From assembly GCF_910596095.1 (NCBI RefSeq), contig NC_056538.1, positions 21,562,501-21,626,500 of the forward strand: a stretch of DNA of 64,000 nt, read 5' to 3'. This DNA is from Thunnus maccoyii. Its lineage: Eukaryota > Chordata > Actinopteri > Scombriformes > Scombridae. The notes beneath the pieces were generated by a model. It ran no database searches. It was not told the origin of the DNA and saw nothing but the letters and a program-made list of their open reading frames with translations. Of the stretch, positions 44,482-60,100 are shown in pieces (position 1 is the first letter of the stretch; each line of letters begins with the position of its first letter). The position numbers were made by a program, and so were the translations under genes.

Positions 44482-47400
44482 TTGTTAAATGTCCCTCTGA
44501 ATGAGGGAATACAAATGAGAAAAAGAAGCTATTATGTATTATGTGTTTTTTCTTGCGGGTGCAGATTTGTGTTTGTGTGTAAGAAGCCCATCAGTTTGAG
44601 GTTAATTCCATCTGGAAACCAAAATAATCATCCACACGACCAGGCAGTGTCTGTGCCAGTCGTTTTCAGCAGATTGGCTTTCATTGTTCCATTTTCAAAG
44701 CCTTTCTAGCGTAATAGAGTCAGGAAACTAAATGCCAAACCGAAAATAATAAGGATAACATAAATTAGATAAGGTCTGAGTGGTATCTTGTGACCAGACT
44801 GAAAACAATCAGGCCTGTTTACTGTACACGTGTGTTTGTGTGTCTGTTTGTCCTGTGTTTCACATCTGTCAGGGTGCAGCAGCCCTCATGAGGCAGGAGG
44901 ACAAAGGACACATTGAAGGCAACGAAGTGCTTTAAAAGAAAAGTTATCCTTGCTTGACTCATCTGAGTGGACATTGTCTTAACATATTAATGTTATTTGT
45001 CACCAGAGACACATGTTTTAAATTATGATTTAATGAATGATTAAGTTGTAATTAAAACAGTCTGATGGTTTTATGAGATACAACACTAAAGCAGGTTATG
45101 GGGATAACAATGGGAAATGCAACCAACTAAGGAAGAGCCCCAATTAAACGGTATGTGACCCTGTGGCTGGTCAAAGGCAGATTAGTTTGTGTGAGCAAGT
45201 GTGGCGCAAGTGTGGCACACGTGTGTGTGTGTGTTTAAATCCTATACCCTGGTGTGGAAGTGGCCTTGTCTCATCCTCTCCTGTGGTTTTCAAGGATTTT
45301 CAGGCTGAAGGACTTCCCAGTTTGTTTAGATGGTTCATGGGTGTTCATTTATCCTCACAGCACTCCGATGATAGAAATAATACTCAATGTGTAATGCTCA
45401 GTTTAGCTAAATTTATCACTGGTGATTGATTTCTGGACTGGTGCCCTTTATGTAAATGCATGGATCTGCATGATGACAGTCCATGTTTATTTATTTACAC
45501 TCCTCCATTATTTCACTCACTCTGTGATATCATTACACAGTATCTGTGGATGCAAACATGGCTGTGAGTGCATCTGACTTCAGGGCTTGTAATTAAATTA
45601 GAGTTTGGGCTAAGTGACTTACAGCCAGTCTAATGACTAGACTCTCTCTGGGGCCATGGGGACACAATGAGGAACATAAGAGGACAATACACAATCCACA
45701 AGGGTGTACACACACACACACACACAAACACACAGAGTCACACCAGCTGAGCTCAGCATCACACATCAAGGTGACCTACTTTGTGTGTGTAAATGTGCAT
45801 TTGTGCATACGCCGTGCAATAGTTTGTTCATGTGTGCATGTGAGATGGAACAAGGTGAGAGTGCAGCTGTATACTTTTTTCCTCTTGGCACAAGTGCATA
45901 AGTGTAATGAAACATTATCTGAAGATGAAAAGCTATCTTTCTGTCAAAACATGTCCCATCATCTTTTCATGGAGGAAACACTGAAAATACATTTTATGTC
46001 AAGGTAGATGAAGAGATGGAAAAATCACAGAAAAAATATTTGCCATATAAAAAATAAAACACGAGCTGTGTGCAGTTTTAAATAATTCATTAAAGTCCTT
46101 ATATATGCAGAAAGTGTCAGTGTCGATGTGCATCGTAAAAACAAAACAGGCCATCTTATTAAATATTTTAAAATAAATATTAGTCATACATTAAGTCATT
46201 CTGTCAAAACACATCCCACATGATCATCCATAATACATACATGCATTATAGATGTATAATGAGCTAAACTAAATCTGGAGAAGATGCAAAGAAGAACATT
46301 TCCCAATGTTTCCCATATCACAAATGGTAAAGCAGATTTAATATTGCCTCTTATAAAAAAAAACACACTGAGACTATCACATAAAACATACACTTTATTT
46401 GGTTACAGTTATGACAAATTTAAGAGTTCTCCATTGCTGTATTCTTAATCCAAAATAAAATAAAACATAAGTCTAGATCGTCATTAGACCTGTCCCATTT
46501 AAATGGTAAAAATTTAGTGAGTTATCAACAGTAGAATCAAAAACAGAGACACTGCAGCACAATGTTCTCTAGCTGTGAGATCCAAATAAAATTAGATCAG
46601 AAGAAATATATTTCTCCATCTGCAGACTGACACACATCCAGATGTTCCTGCCTGCTGCCACTGCTGCATGATGCTCCAATGATAAACAGAGTTTACCCTG
46701 TGCGGACTAGTTTGGTAAACATCAGCAGAATTCCCCATTCCTTTTAGATTGTGGAGTCCTTTGTAGAGTGTTATGCCACATTAAATATGGGAAATGAGGC
46801 CTGTTATGAGCGATATTGTTCCTGTGTTGACACAGAAAAGGTGTCTGCTAAAACCTGACATTTTCATTACAGTGTCTACTTTCATTACTTCAGTAAACAT
46901 TTGATGAAGGCTCATGAAGTCAAACGAAATTACATTAAAACTAATGAAGCAAGAGTTTTATTTGAGAATTGCAACCATCTTGCAACATCTAATAAATCAT
47001 TCATTCATAATATTGTCTGGAAATGAAAATGAAACCATGGGAATGCTATGAAATAAAACCTCATTGTGTCTCTATACTGCAATTCATCTGGACCATGAAA
47101 TGGAAGCAGCTAATCAAAGATAGATGAGTGTAATATGCTGTATAAATTCCCCCCTAGTTCATTAATAATGTACTGTGTAACACATATGGGCATACATTTT
47201 TGCACAAATCACACCACCATTACCCTGTTGCTTGCTGGCCTCTGGTGGCGCATCCTAAATCCAACAGAGCACAGTTAGTAACTTTAAATTGTAGAACTGA
47301 TGTTGAAGTGCCACCCCCCAACCCCCTCACTCTCTCTCTCTCCCCCCAAACACGAATCCACCCACACCTGCACGCACACGCACGCATGCGGTTTAAGTGT

Positions 47401-50400
47401 GTAATTATCCTAAGTCACATCAAATATTAATAAAGCAGCACTTGACACACAGATACAGACACAGAAACAGAATGGAAGATTATATTTGCATAAAGGAGAG
47501 AAATAAAATTGAATGAGAAAAAGGAGGATGAATAGTCAGTGCCATGAATTCATAATGACTCAATCTTAACTCTCTGCTGAAGTGCTCCTAGGGCTGCAGC
47601 ATGCTAAGTATAGAAAGTACATATTGGGGTTGTTTAAGTGCTGTTCTGAGAATTAGATTGACTTTGAGAACCAAAATCTATTTGATGTAGTAGAAAAAGA
47701 GCCGACAGATTTAAGTGCAGTACAAGTGAACACATGCACAGACAACAGGTCAAGCCTGAATTATTCAATATTATTTGTAGTGATTTTGTATGAAATGACT
47801 GTGTGTCATGAGAGAGGGGTCACCTCTAATGCAGAAATCACAGAAAACTTTCACCCATCTCTGCCCACAGAGCTATTTTTGCTCAGTATTTTGGTTTAAC
47901 ATTTACTTAAAGTCTCATCACCTTTCTGCTCTCATCAAAAGCTCTGATAAACCCACTGTACACTACCTGCTCAGCATGAAACATTGCTGGAGCAGAGGTG
48001 AGTATCTTGCCAAATCTAGCTGGACCAAAGCTTATTTTGTTATGAGTTGGCAGACACCAAAAAATGAGCTCAAAGGAGAGTGAATATTGGACGTCTATTC
48101 ATGGTATTCATCATGTTCCTCCGTGTCTGCTTGCTGTGAAAGCAGCTAACTGCTTGCTAATACATTAGCCATAACAATTTTAGTCTATAAGCCAAGGATT
48201 TGACGTTGATGGTGTGTTTGTCTGCTTATTGCAAAAAGCAAGCACAACCTGCCATCCAAGACAACTAGCCAGCTGCCAACATATGAAAGGCTGCAGCACC
48301 AGGCCAGTTATCAACCAAAGCTCTAGCAGATTAGGTGTGAATTTCCTGATAACCTCTGCAATTGTCTGCAAAACAGATGTATGGTACTTTTCTGGGAAGT
48401 TTGCCTTCCACACAACATAGATCCTCCTTTTCCGCATAGATCTGAAGAAAGTGAGATTCTGCCTTAGTATAACAATCCCACATTTTTCAGGATTCACTTC
48501 TTTTCATGCGGTGTATTTTTCAGCCCTTGACTGGCCAAAACTTGATTCATGATGCTTTAAAATACTATAATCTCTTAACACAGTGTTCAACTGACACTTC
48601 AAGTCAGTGTTATGTTTTATATTGGCTGTTAAAGAAAGAAGAGTCTTAGAATATTAATGGGAACTGGTTATACAATTTTCTTTTAGAAAGAGATCATTCT
48701 CTTAAAAATAGACTGCAGTGTATCAAACACTTTGTTTCTTAAAGACACTTTCACAACACCGCGAAATAACTCTAAATCACTTGTGTAAAAGTGAATTTGA
48801 TATAAACTTGAACAGAAAAAAAAATAGTATACACACGTGAACACACTAAACGCTAAACAAGCAGACAGTTGGGAGTTGAAGATTGATCTCTCAGTGATTA
48901 TGCAACAGGAAAAATGGCACAACTCTTTCTTCATACAATAGCTGTGCCAGTAACCAAATGAATCTGAACTATGTGTTTTGAATTTGACTGAAACCAAGGG
49001 ATTTCAGTGAATCACTGAAACCAGATGTTGATCAGATTTTTACAAAAAGAGAAATTTGTATTATTATCATTAATTCAGATTTGCATTTGACTGCAAACAA
49101 TAAGACTGAAGTTGATATTGCAATTTAATGAGTGCTTCTATTAAGTATTAAGTAAGAACTTCTAGTATTTCTAACAAGACATGACAATTATTTTTTAAAT
49201 TAAGCAGCATTTTGAATACTTTAATTTCAGATCAATCATAATGAAAAAATGTATGTAAAAATGTAATTTCTAAAGTTAAAATATAAATTAACTTTCAATT
49301 CATATGAATTCATTTCACTATATACAAATTCAGAATGCACAATTAAAAATTCACAGATATTCTTAATTTAACCATAAATACAAAATTTAATTCAGAAGAA
49401 AAGATTAAATATTCAGATTTTCATTTGGCCACTGGCAGAACTCTTATACCACATTTGGGCTTGAATACTTATTTGCACAGTTGTGTACAGTATGTCTACA
49501 CAAGTGTGTGTGCACCTGTAGGCTTAGTAACGGATGATATCTGTGAAAGTGTGTGAGTGTCTGTGTCTGTGCACATGCGAGTGCACACGCATCTGTGTGC
49601 ACATCCAGAGCTGTCATCCATAATACATGAGGTAATGTGTTTGAAGACCACATCTTTGAGCATCTTTCCATTACTTATTGATGAATTTATCATATAAGAA
49701 TACAAACCAGCGGCACAGAAAAAGTTAACAAAATGATGTTGAGTAAGAAATACAGAGAAAGAATTTGTTTGCGTGGTGTGTGCATGCCATTCCAAGCCAA
49801 GCCAGAACGACCGTCAGAAAGTCATGTCAGACCACATATAATTCATAGCACCTGTTTCCAGGGAAACATTGGCTGGAGTTCATGGTCATACACAAACACC
49901 TTTTCTCTCCCTTCTCTCTCTCTATCTCTTTCTCCCTCTTTCTCTCACTCTCACACACGCAACACACGCATACCAACACCCAGTTTGCTAACAGCTAATT
50001 GACAGAGTTTGAATATTTATTTTGTACTTTTCCAAAAGGGTTGCAAAAGTTGCTAATGGTATATACTCTTAGAAGGTAGTGAGAGGGCGGTATCCTCCTC
50101 AGTAACCTAAACTGCATCACACATCAACCACAATGATTTTTAGGTGAAATGAGTAGGGGGATATCCAGCAGTAACAGTACCCATAGAAACATTCACTGCT
50201 TACCTATGACATACACTTGAAAAGATTTATTCAAATTCAACTGAGACAAAGCTATAACAGCTAACACTTTAGCAAGAAAAAACATCCCTTTGAGCTTTTC
50301 AAAGTTTTTAAAAGCAATTTAGTTCAGAGCTGAGTTAGGCTGATTTGCATTGGCAGAAGAGCTGGAATAAACTGACATGATGCAGCTGTTAGAAAGGAAG

Positions 50401-51150
50401 CTGGTGAAAACAAGGACAGGGTCAACATGGCATTTGTGAGCCACTGAACCTTTCTCCCAACAAAATGGTTTTACTTTTGGAAAGGAGGCTTTTGTTTTTT
50501 TAACTAATCAAAAAGTAAAAAAATATTCAGTCTCAACCCAGTTGAAAACATATGGGAGATGATGCAGCAAAGTGTTAGACAGTACCATCAAAATACCATT
50601 TAAGGTGGAAAAAATTAGCCTTTAAGTATGAGCTAATAGTATCCCATCACCTTTACTGTATGTTTGTTTTTCATTTAGTTTGTCACACATCTGCATATTA
50701 CAATAATCAACTATACTGTCAGCTAGTTATCCAGTGTGACTGTGTTTGCTAATGATATTGCTATGGCTGTGAATATCAATGTAAATATGAGATGAATATG
50801 AGGAAAAAAATACTTTTTTTTTTAGAGTTCTGCTTTCTCTGCCAGGTGTTATTCATGACCTAAAGATACGTTTCAGCTAAAACCCAAAGCAGGTTGTCAG
50901 TTGTGTCAGTTACTTTAAAAAAGAAAAAGAAAAAAGTAATGATTCATTTTTAGTAACAAATAACTCATTATATGCACCACTTTACGTAAAGGGGCACAAA
51001 AATATGAAATACTGTATGTATGTAAAAAGGAAATAATGATGCTTCTGTAACATATATCACCTGATTTAAATGTTATCATTATTCAGAGACTACTATTAAA
51101 TTACAAATCAGTTATTTCTTGATTTGTTCCTGTCCACTTCCTGAAAATCT
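44482..51150. other. Intergenic, no gene seen
   Basis: AT-rich sequence with scattered (CA)n/(GT)n runs (for example 45709-45726) and many short frames lacking domains. Longest frames (105-124 codons near 45633 and 48180) read through low-complexity or ordinary noncoding sequence. No RNA gene was recognised. Confidence 0.5.
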
Positions 51151-51159
51151 GAGATTTTG

Positions 51160-51475
51160 TGTATCTTGGTTTGCAACCTATGGGTTGGGTCCCCCAAAAG
51201 GTGTTACTGAAGGGTTGCAAGTTTTTTTTCTGGATATGAAATCGGAGAAAAAAAATATCCTCAAAATTACGTTAATTCTTTCCTTTTTTCTTACGAGTTA
51301 CTGGCCAAATCGAGGTGTTTCTAGTTTTAATCAAAAAAACTGAAGAAAAAAAAAATCACTATTTGTTTGAATTTGTCACAAGACATGCATTGACTATGGG
51401 GGGGTCGCATGAAGGCATTGTTTTGTTTTAAGGGGTCATAAGTCAAAAAGGTTGGGAATTACTGCCTTGAAATGT
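51160..51475. repeat. hAT-like MITE remnant
   Basis: The right edge ggggtcataagtcaaaaaggttgggaattactgcc is the inverted form of the cagtggttcccaacc terminus typical of fish and tetrapod hAT MITEs. The left edge (ggtttgcaacctatgggttgggtcccc) is a decayed counterpart. The interior contains an A/T-rich segment and gggggggtcgcatgaagg. Confidence 0.55.
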
Positions 51476-51479
51476 CACC

Positions 51480-54400
51480 CATTCACACAAAGTTTCTAAT
51501 TTGTCCACCAGATGGACCTATTGCACTGAGGAAATGCTGGCCTGTGCGAGAGACCAGCTGTGGCCAGTCAAATATAGCCCCGGGTAATGGATCACTCAGG
51601 AGGAAGCAGGTGTCCAACATATATTGCCTAAAATCAGTATAAGCTGCACTAAACCAGAGCTAGACAACAATATAATGTCTCCAAAGACCCATATCTATTT
51701 TAATGAGTCTTGTAGCTATGCTATAGGCATACTGGGACATGGGTGTTGCTCTGCAAGACCTGAAGGCAGAGGATCTGGTGAGGCTTCAAGTGGGTCACTG
51801 CTATGGTTCTATGGGGAGAGCAAATCAACGAGGAATCTGACTGTGAAGAAATGTGGCAAATTAGTTCTTTTTTGCCATCTCCCTCTATGGTCTCCAAACC
51901 TCTATCCCAACAACCTGCACCACACTAATCAGCATAACGAATTCCTCCAGCATGCCTGGCTTAATGGAATCAATTACTTGTGGAAGACAAGAAACCTGGC
52001 AAGAAAACAACCAGCCAAGAGTAATTTACCTGGATGGTTACAGAGAGGACATTAAGGTAAAATATGCCTATGTAGCTTGCCTGAGTGTTTATGCAGAGAA
52101 ACTGATGATGACAAACTATCATTTGTTTGGTTTGTTATTAGAATGAAAGACAGCATTAAGTGACAGAAGAGAGAGGCGATAAAAGGAGAGCATAAAAAGG
52201 AGGTGATGTGACAAACCCATCTGTTTTTCTGTGTGTTTGTGTGTGTGTGTGTGCTTGTGTGCGTTTGCATATTAGTGTCTATTTTCCCTTCCATGCTCAT
52301 GTGCATGGTGTGTGTATATTTCTACATTAATGAGCAGACTGGAGATTTTCATTAAGGCCCCCATTAGTACCTTTTTTCCCTCTGGGCTCCATCTCACTGC
52401 TCCACTCTCATTCATTCCTCTGATGCAATAACCAAAGAGAGGTAGACAGAGAATGGCAACAGTCACTGTCGCAGGAATTCAGTAAACTGCAATATATCTG
52501 GCACCACTTTCAGAATAAACTGGCTCTTTTGAACTCAATCATCAAATTGGGGTTTTCAGAAAAAGACATCAGCTTGAAATGAAGCAGAAAGGCAAAGTGT
52601 TTTAGAAGTAAATTATGAAATATGATTGTTCATTAATTTGTGCATCAAGCATTTTAAATTAAGAGCTAAATGTCTGAATTATCCAAAACAAATATGGGAC
52701 TGATGTCTGGTCGAAAGATTTCCTTGACTGATATTTGTGCACTAGCTTGGCTGTCATCCACACACTGCTGACAAGCATGGCTAGGCAAACTCCTAAAAAC
52801 CCTTCAAGCAGACATGCTATCAAACCAGAGCACTCTTAAAAACACAGTGGAAGTGTAACAACTCCCCAACAAGTCAACTGACAGCAGATTTTATCTTGGG
52901 AAGTATGTTTTCAATCTTGGTCTTTCCTATCCAGTGCGCATCTCAGACAGAGATGAGCAGTTTGAGAAATTTGGCTGGTGTTAAAAATCTTTTGAACATG
53001 ACTAAAAATAACAAGTGTGTTTCACCACAGGGGGTTACAACTAAGAGAGGATGTTGCTGTGCTTTCATTACAGAACATTAGAGGGCAGTGGCTTTACATA
53101 AAGCACCAAAGTGGCCTCCAGATCAACCAGAACCTTTTAAAATAGATTGGAGTGGTAGAAAGGACTCAATGATTAGAGTTAACCAGTCTCTCTGAACAGC
53201 CTGCTGTGTTTTTCACCTTCATGCTGCCTTGACTTTATTTGCTGCATACATTTCTGTGCTATTATATGCTCACTTAATGCTGAAACTTTGAGAGACAGGG
53301 AAAATACAAACATACTAATAGTATTCTTGTGTATAAAGGGTGGAAGAGAAAACGAAAGATGGACAATTTGCCCAAGTCTGTGCTGACTGTTCAAAGTCAG
53401 GTTGAGTAAAATGTTTCCTGTCAGAGAATTTAGGACAGAGGGGAATACAGGAGAGGAGGAGGAGGAGAAAATGGAGGGTGTAAACCTAAATAGAAATGTA
53501 GGAATGTCAGCGGTGGTTGACAGATCATGTTAGTGTGTTAAGACAAATATTGCTTGAAATGGTAAGATGGTAGAAAACAGAACACCACACAAAGGTGACC
53601 ACATGAGCCTGTGCTGTTGTTCTCGAGGACGTTTGTCACCAAGTATGGTAGTTAGTCACACAACCCAAACCGAAATATCACCACATTAACTCGAGGAATC
53701 TTGATGGTTCTCTGTGGACAAAAAACTGTGTCGGTAATTAGTCTAGACATGTCTTACATTTACATCAGTGGCTGCTTTCAGTCACCTCCATCAGCAGCGT
53801 AAAGGATTAGAGTGAATCCCACTATTGCACCTGCATTATGCGCCCATATTACGCCATGCCCTGATTTCTTGCTAAAACATGTTGTGATGACAGAACAAAT
53901 ATAAAAGGTGCAAAAGAATAGAGTGGATATTAAGTCATTTTTACCCTAAAGAACTGCATGTGTGTAGTCGAGTGTCAGGGAAAACCTTCTCTTATTGCAG
54001 TAATTGAATAGATTTTTCACATACCTGTTCTGAAAACAGGAACCTAGCTTTCACTCAGGTATACTTTCCAAATATTGGTCTCAGCGACTCTTGACAAATG
54101 ACAAACATTACAGTGTAGCCTATATTTACTCACACTGTCATGTCTAAATCATAATGTTATTGCATTTCAACTTTTTTTTGCTGTCTTTTCCTTGTCAGGA
54201 TGTGTCATCAGCCCTTTCGCAATGCCTGTATGCACTGGAAGCTACTTTGGCACCACTTCCTAATAAATCACCCGTTATAAAGGGTTTTAAAGTAGAAACT
54301 ACTGCCTTTATAAATAGTTAATTTAAAATTGACTAATGCTTTAGAGATCAGTTATATACCATTAATAATGAATGGCTGGTGTTTTTTTATTCTCTACTTG

Positions 54401-56900
54401 GTAATAATACCGTCTTAAATATTGGTAATTCATGAATAAATGCTCAATATAGGTTTTTTTTTAAAAATTCAAGACGCTCTGCAGCCCTTTTTTGAAAGTT
54501 GCCTGATATCAGGCAGCTTTTGATTAATGACTTAAAGCAGATCTACAAAACCTTAATTTGTATTAACTGAGCATTAATTGAGTCTGTACTTCCACATAAT
54601 TAGGATAGTCTAGTACTCTCTCCTTTGCTGCTTGTAATACATTTCCACAGACATTGAGATGCAGGCAAAGTCACTCACACGTACACCAACCTCTGTCAGG
54701 TCATTTGTGCACTAAGACAAATTGTACAGTAGTGGGACACAGTTGAGTGTTTTATCAGTCTTTGAGAGTCTGGCACTGAGGTGCCAGAGGGTAAGAGAGC
54801 ACACTCAGGAAAAGGCATGCTAAGTGGCCATGACAGATGAGAGCTATCTGAGAGCATTCTTCTGGGTCTCGTTCAGACCAATTCAGAAAAGCTTACACAT
54901 GCATGAGCAAAACAGCACACATAAAGCTATACACACTGACAAATAAAAACTCATTTGTGAAATAATGCATATTAAGTTGTTTAAATTGTCTTATGGAAAA
55001 CAATTATGAGCAGGAGAGCTGTTCAGAAGGTTTCAGGCTTCAGCTCAAGGATGGCAGGGCTACATTTGAGCAGTCTAGTGCTTGGTACAGCATGGAACCC
55101 GTGGCAATGCAAAAAGAACAAAATGCACTGTACTGGCCTCTGAAAACCAATAGAACCCAGTCCAAAACAAATTATCTCACTAAGTCTGAGATCAAAGGTA
55201 CTGTAGCAGCAATCAACTTGACCTGCTCGACCTCCAGCTGTCAATGTGTGAGAGTCTTTGGAGGGACAGGGGTATGTGTCTAAGAGTGCGTGTGGATGTT
55301 TGTGGATTTGTGTATGCACATGTGTGTGTGTGTAAGATAGAGACTGAATCTACGGTCACTGATGTGAGGCACCTGCCCAATTTATATCATCCAAAATCAG
55401 AGCAGCAATTCTGGATCTGAAATTTTGTTCTTACCTGCACCACCTATTGGCAACAAAATTAACTGCAGCAGTAGTAGTTTGGAAGTGCAGGTTGTCAGAC
55501 TGTAGGGTACAGTATGTGGAACTAGACTGACAACTACATTCATATGCTGAATGCAGACAAGGACATTTGTGAGTGAATTATAAGCCAGGTCCATGAGTTA
55601 CATAATTCTGATGGAATAAGTTTTTGTTTGTTGAAAAAATTGATAATCCAGGTGAAAATTGGTTCAGTCTTAATGTTGCTTTCAGGCCATTCTTCTATAT
55701 GCTGTGGTTGGATCCCAGGGTTGCAGAGGTGGAACAAGGTGAAAACACAATATGGACATATTGTCACCTTATAAAGTTGTTATGTTGAGCGTATTGGCAA
55801 GAACTTGCCTATTTACAACAGACATGGAGCAATGTTATCATTCATTTGGAGTCATGTTTCTGGCCATGTTATGAATGTAACTCCAATATTAACTCTCCAC
55901 CAACTGCTGAGAAAAATATTTAGCTCTTTAGCTGCTAAATGCTCCACTATTTTCACAAGCTAGTAGTTAGCTATGTCTGTCCAATGTTTGGTGCTACTGT
56001 AGGCAGGTACTGTAGGTGGGTTTATGAGAGCTTTTTCACTGAAAACATCATCCTGCTGTGTCTGGAAATCATGCTGATGAGAGTGATGAAAGTGAACCAT
56101 GAACACTAAAGTGGCAGGCCTTGAAAGATGCTAAAATGCTCTGTAGAGCTGAGTGGGTGATCATTCTTTGTGGGTTCCTCTACTATGAACAACCCTTTTC
56201 ACATTACATAGTCATGTGATTCATTGTTAATATAATACATCCATCAGTACAAATGAATAAATAAACCTCTTATAAAATATAAAACATTTTAGGCGCAACT
56301 GCAAAATATGACTGCATTTGCTGTTTGGATACACGAGACATAAAAACTTTATACTGCATGAAAAAAAAAGTATTTTGTCTTGGGAATCTGAATGAATTCA
56401 GCATGTACTGGCATGCAAGACAAAAGGGTGGAGGTAGTGGAGAGGACTGTCTGGCGTAACAAAGAGACATAGAGAGGAAAATGTACACACTACAATGAGC
56501 ATGATGAGGGCATTTATTTGTTTAGTGTGTTGGAAATTTTCCATCATGAGTACATCTCAAAGGAGAATCTTTGTATTATGACTTCATCTGATCCACTTGT
56601 GAGACTGTAAGCTACCTGTCATTCCTTTCCATGTCTTCAGATTCCTATAGATACCAACTCACCATGGCAAAGCAAGTGCGGGCAAGTGAAGAGGCTAGTA
56701 ACTGATGAAAGGAAATGTGTCTTGAATTGTGACTTTGCTCATGACAGCGACTAGACTGATAATGATGCAGGTGAACACACAGGATGCAGGAGATGTAATG
56801 CACATATACACCAGAAAGAAGAAAGAAAGGAGACATTTCACATGGAACTGGAGATAATATTGAGAATTTTATCACAAACAATCTCTGCACAACTTATGAA
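51480..56900. other. Intergenic, no gene seen
   Basis: One 143-codon plus-strand frame at 51624-52055 has no recognised domain, splice context or homologue in memory. A (TG)n run lies near 52232-52252. Nothing else is supportable. Confidence 0.5.
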
Positions 56901-56909
56901 AAATTACAT

Positions 56910-57195
56910 ATATACTGTTTTTGTGTGAGTGTGTATGGACTTGTATTAATCACCTTCTGGGGACTAAAATCAATCAGCCACATTACAGGGACACACCTCT
57001 CATTTGGTGACAAAAATCTGGTCCCCACAAAGTATAAACCATTAATGTTTTAGGGTTTTTTGGTTCAGGTTATGGTTAAGATTAGACAAATAGTACTAAC
57101 TGTTAAGATAAGCTTCCAAGGAATAAATATAAGTAAATGCAATGTCCTCCCAAGTGACAAAAACAAGATTGTGTGTGTGTGTGTGTGTGTAAAAA
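56910..57195 (+). repeat. Microsatellite-associated dispersed repeat ending in (GT)n
   Basis: Contains ccttctggggactaaaatca, tggtccccacaaagtataaa, gcaatgtcctcccaagtgac and then a (GT)11 run at about 57170-57190, a composite found beside many fish microsatellites. Confidence 0.55.
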
Positions 57196-57199
57196 GAGA

Positions 57200-60100
57200 A
57201 CTTTTGATCATTCCTTGCTTCAATATTGCAACCGCTTCCCATGTGTGCGCTTACCTAATATTTTATCACACATTGTACTTCATACTGTGTCACATAAATC
57301 ACTGAGGAGACTGAAAAGAGCAGTAATACCAGTGTCATGGAGTGCTGAAGTACAACAAAGAACCTTTGCTATTATATTGGAATTTTTTAGGACACACTCA
57401 AAACATTATTTCCCTCCATCCAATTTCTCATTGATAACAGCAGTAAATAAATAAAAAAAAAATCCCAAACGGTCTGTGCCAGTCTGGAAATATTAGGTAA
57501 GTCGACACTTTTAACCATTTTCCTTTCGTATCTCTCTTTCTGTCTGCTCCGTTCCTCTTCTTGCTGCTTTATGACCGGCACAAACCTCAGTCTGAAAGCC
57601 CCTCTCCCTGAGTGACAGCAGTGATGTTATTAATGTGTGTGTGTAGTATATGTGAGCCCTTGTCTGTGTGAGTGTGTTTGTATGGTTCTGCACTTTGGTG
57701 CTAGATTGTGTGTGTGTGTGTGTTTTTATGTGCACTGACTGTAGACTTTAAGCAGAACTGGACAGCCCTGCTGTTGCTGATAGGAGACTTACTCTCCTGA
57801 CAGGTCCTGAAGGGAGGTGCTGATAGAACAATCCATCTGAGTGACCTTGATCCAACCAAAGAGCCTTCATATCTCGCTTCTTCTGAAGACACACATCTAT
57901 TATTGAGTTTGTGGTCTGATAAAAATGATTTCTTGTAATTGTGACTAACCTGCTGTTCTGCAATGACTTTGTGTGAGTCATGGTCATACTGTAAGTGGAC
58001 GAAATATGGAACGGTTTTTTAGTCATAGTTGCCTCTATGTATTACCAGTTTTCTGGAACACAATTGTGCAAATCTTGTAAAGTGGTGGTAACATTCAATA
58101 CTAATTGGTACCAAAAACCACAAGGATGTGAATCATGTCTAATGTAAGAGTAAGAAAAATAAATAAATTCCACAACCGTACAATTAACACCACATCTTTC
58201 AAGCCAGAGAGGAATGGTTTGTGTTTACTTCACACTGTCACAATGCGTATGTTGCTACTTAAAGTGTCTGTGCATCTGTATAACAGTGTTTGGCACTGGT
58301 TAAATTCATTGAGAATTATTACAAGCCCTGAGGACCAATGTCAAGTGCATCTGTGTATTTATATCTGGTTTTGTGTTGATACACAAAGTGACTATTTTTG
58401 CAACAAAAGATGGTTTAATACCTGTGTCACCACAGGTACAGCGCATTTAAAATCCAATACTCTCCAGGAGTCCATAACATGCTGGGTTTACTGACAGCGA
58501 ACAGAGCTCAAATGGCCAACAGAGAAGGGGCGAAGGGTTTTATTTGAAGAGCACAGCAACAAAATGATGGAAAAAATGATCACAGAGGTTTCACTGCAGG
58601 CAAATGTGAACATCTTTCAGATGCACTGACAGACAGCTACTGTGAAAACTGCTGTCAGTTCAGCTCCACAGATATTCAAAAGAAGTACACACAGATCGAA
58701 ATTCCTCAGAGTGGAATTATGCGTTTCATTATCAGAAGCATTGAAACATCAATGGTATGAGGGGGTGACACTAAAGTAGGCTTGCATACACATTTATCTT
58801 TTAAGTTAGAGTACATAATTGACAATGGAGCCATGATGAGAACACATGCTGAGATGAAGTCTAAGGGCCAGATGAAATGGTTTTGGTGGCCTAAAAGAGA
58901 GAGGGAGAAAAAAAGAGGAAACAACTGTCTTCCAATTATTACATAACTGTCATGAAATACAGCTCATCTTTTACCACATTAGTACTTCACCTCTGATGCA
59001 ACATAACTACATGGTAAAATGCTCTGTACCTAAATATATAAATACACATCAGCGACCACAGCTTGACAGAGGGCGCATGATTATGATCATACAGACGCTG
59101 ATGATGACGACAGCAAGTAATTTCATCCGGTATACTCTCTTGCTTCCACTGAAATGAGGTTATTTATTCTCTGCAGTTCCACTAAATGTCACTGCAGTTT
59201 GATGCTAACTTTCACTTTCAGACGAAACATCTTCATGTGTTTGCAGAGTTAATTGCTCCGACAGAAATGACCCTTTGGTGAACTTTGGTGTCCAATGGTA
59301 AAGAGAGCAGGAGCAAAAGGGCACGTGTAACTAAACAGTGACAAAACAGAGCGAGTGCATCAAAGTAAAAGTTTTTTTTTTATGTGAGTCATTTCACTAT
59401 ACTGTTCAAATGTACATAGTCTAACGAACCACGAATGCTACTTTAGAGTTGCACATCACAGAGCAAGCAGACTTTTACTGTAAATAGGCTGACATTATAT
59501 GATGCTGGTGATGGCCCTAATTTATCTGTGTAAAAGTGCAGAAAGGAAACTGCCTTGGTTCAAAGCCTGTTGTAAATGACAAGAATTAACTTGAGGATGA
59601 TTTAGATGATGCTTCCATTTATGCGGTGCCTCAGTGGTTGATATGTATTGCTGTGCAAGGACAGCGTGTACAACATTAAAGGAATCCATAAGCATGGTGA
59701 ATTTCAGGTCCATAAAAGCCAAAGTAATGTGGTGCTGAAGCTTTATTTGGTGTTTAGGTTATAACCACTTTTCGAACAGCATTTCAATGACTATATTCCA
59801 GCGTACACATCAAAATGTTCCTGAAAAAGAGTTATTTGATAACTATGTCTGCCAGATTAAGCCTATAGCTCCAACTTTTACACCTACAGTATTTGTCTTT
59901 TGACCTGCAAAGCACAGTATACATGTTACTGACTCCCACACTGACCGTATTTTAGCACATTTTCAAAGTGTAGCCTGAATTAAAGAGATGATATTTTTAA
60001 CCTTCTGAACCATGGTTACAGTAAGATGGACATTTACGCTTAATAAATTGAGTCATACCCTAGCTAGTTTTTTTTATCACATGTATTTGGCAATTCAAAC

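Noticed and set aside
44071..44709. 212-codon plus-strand frame opposite the gpr149 5' flank
   Set aside because: It runs through the 23-bp hairpin and CpG-rich flank, with no domain and no splice context. Chance openness is the simpler reading.
51624..52055. 143-codon plus-strand frame
   Set aside because: No recognised domain, no splice context supporting an exon, and local composition like the surrounding noncoding DNA.
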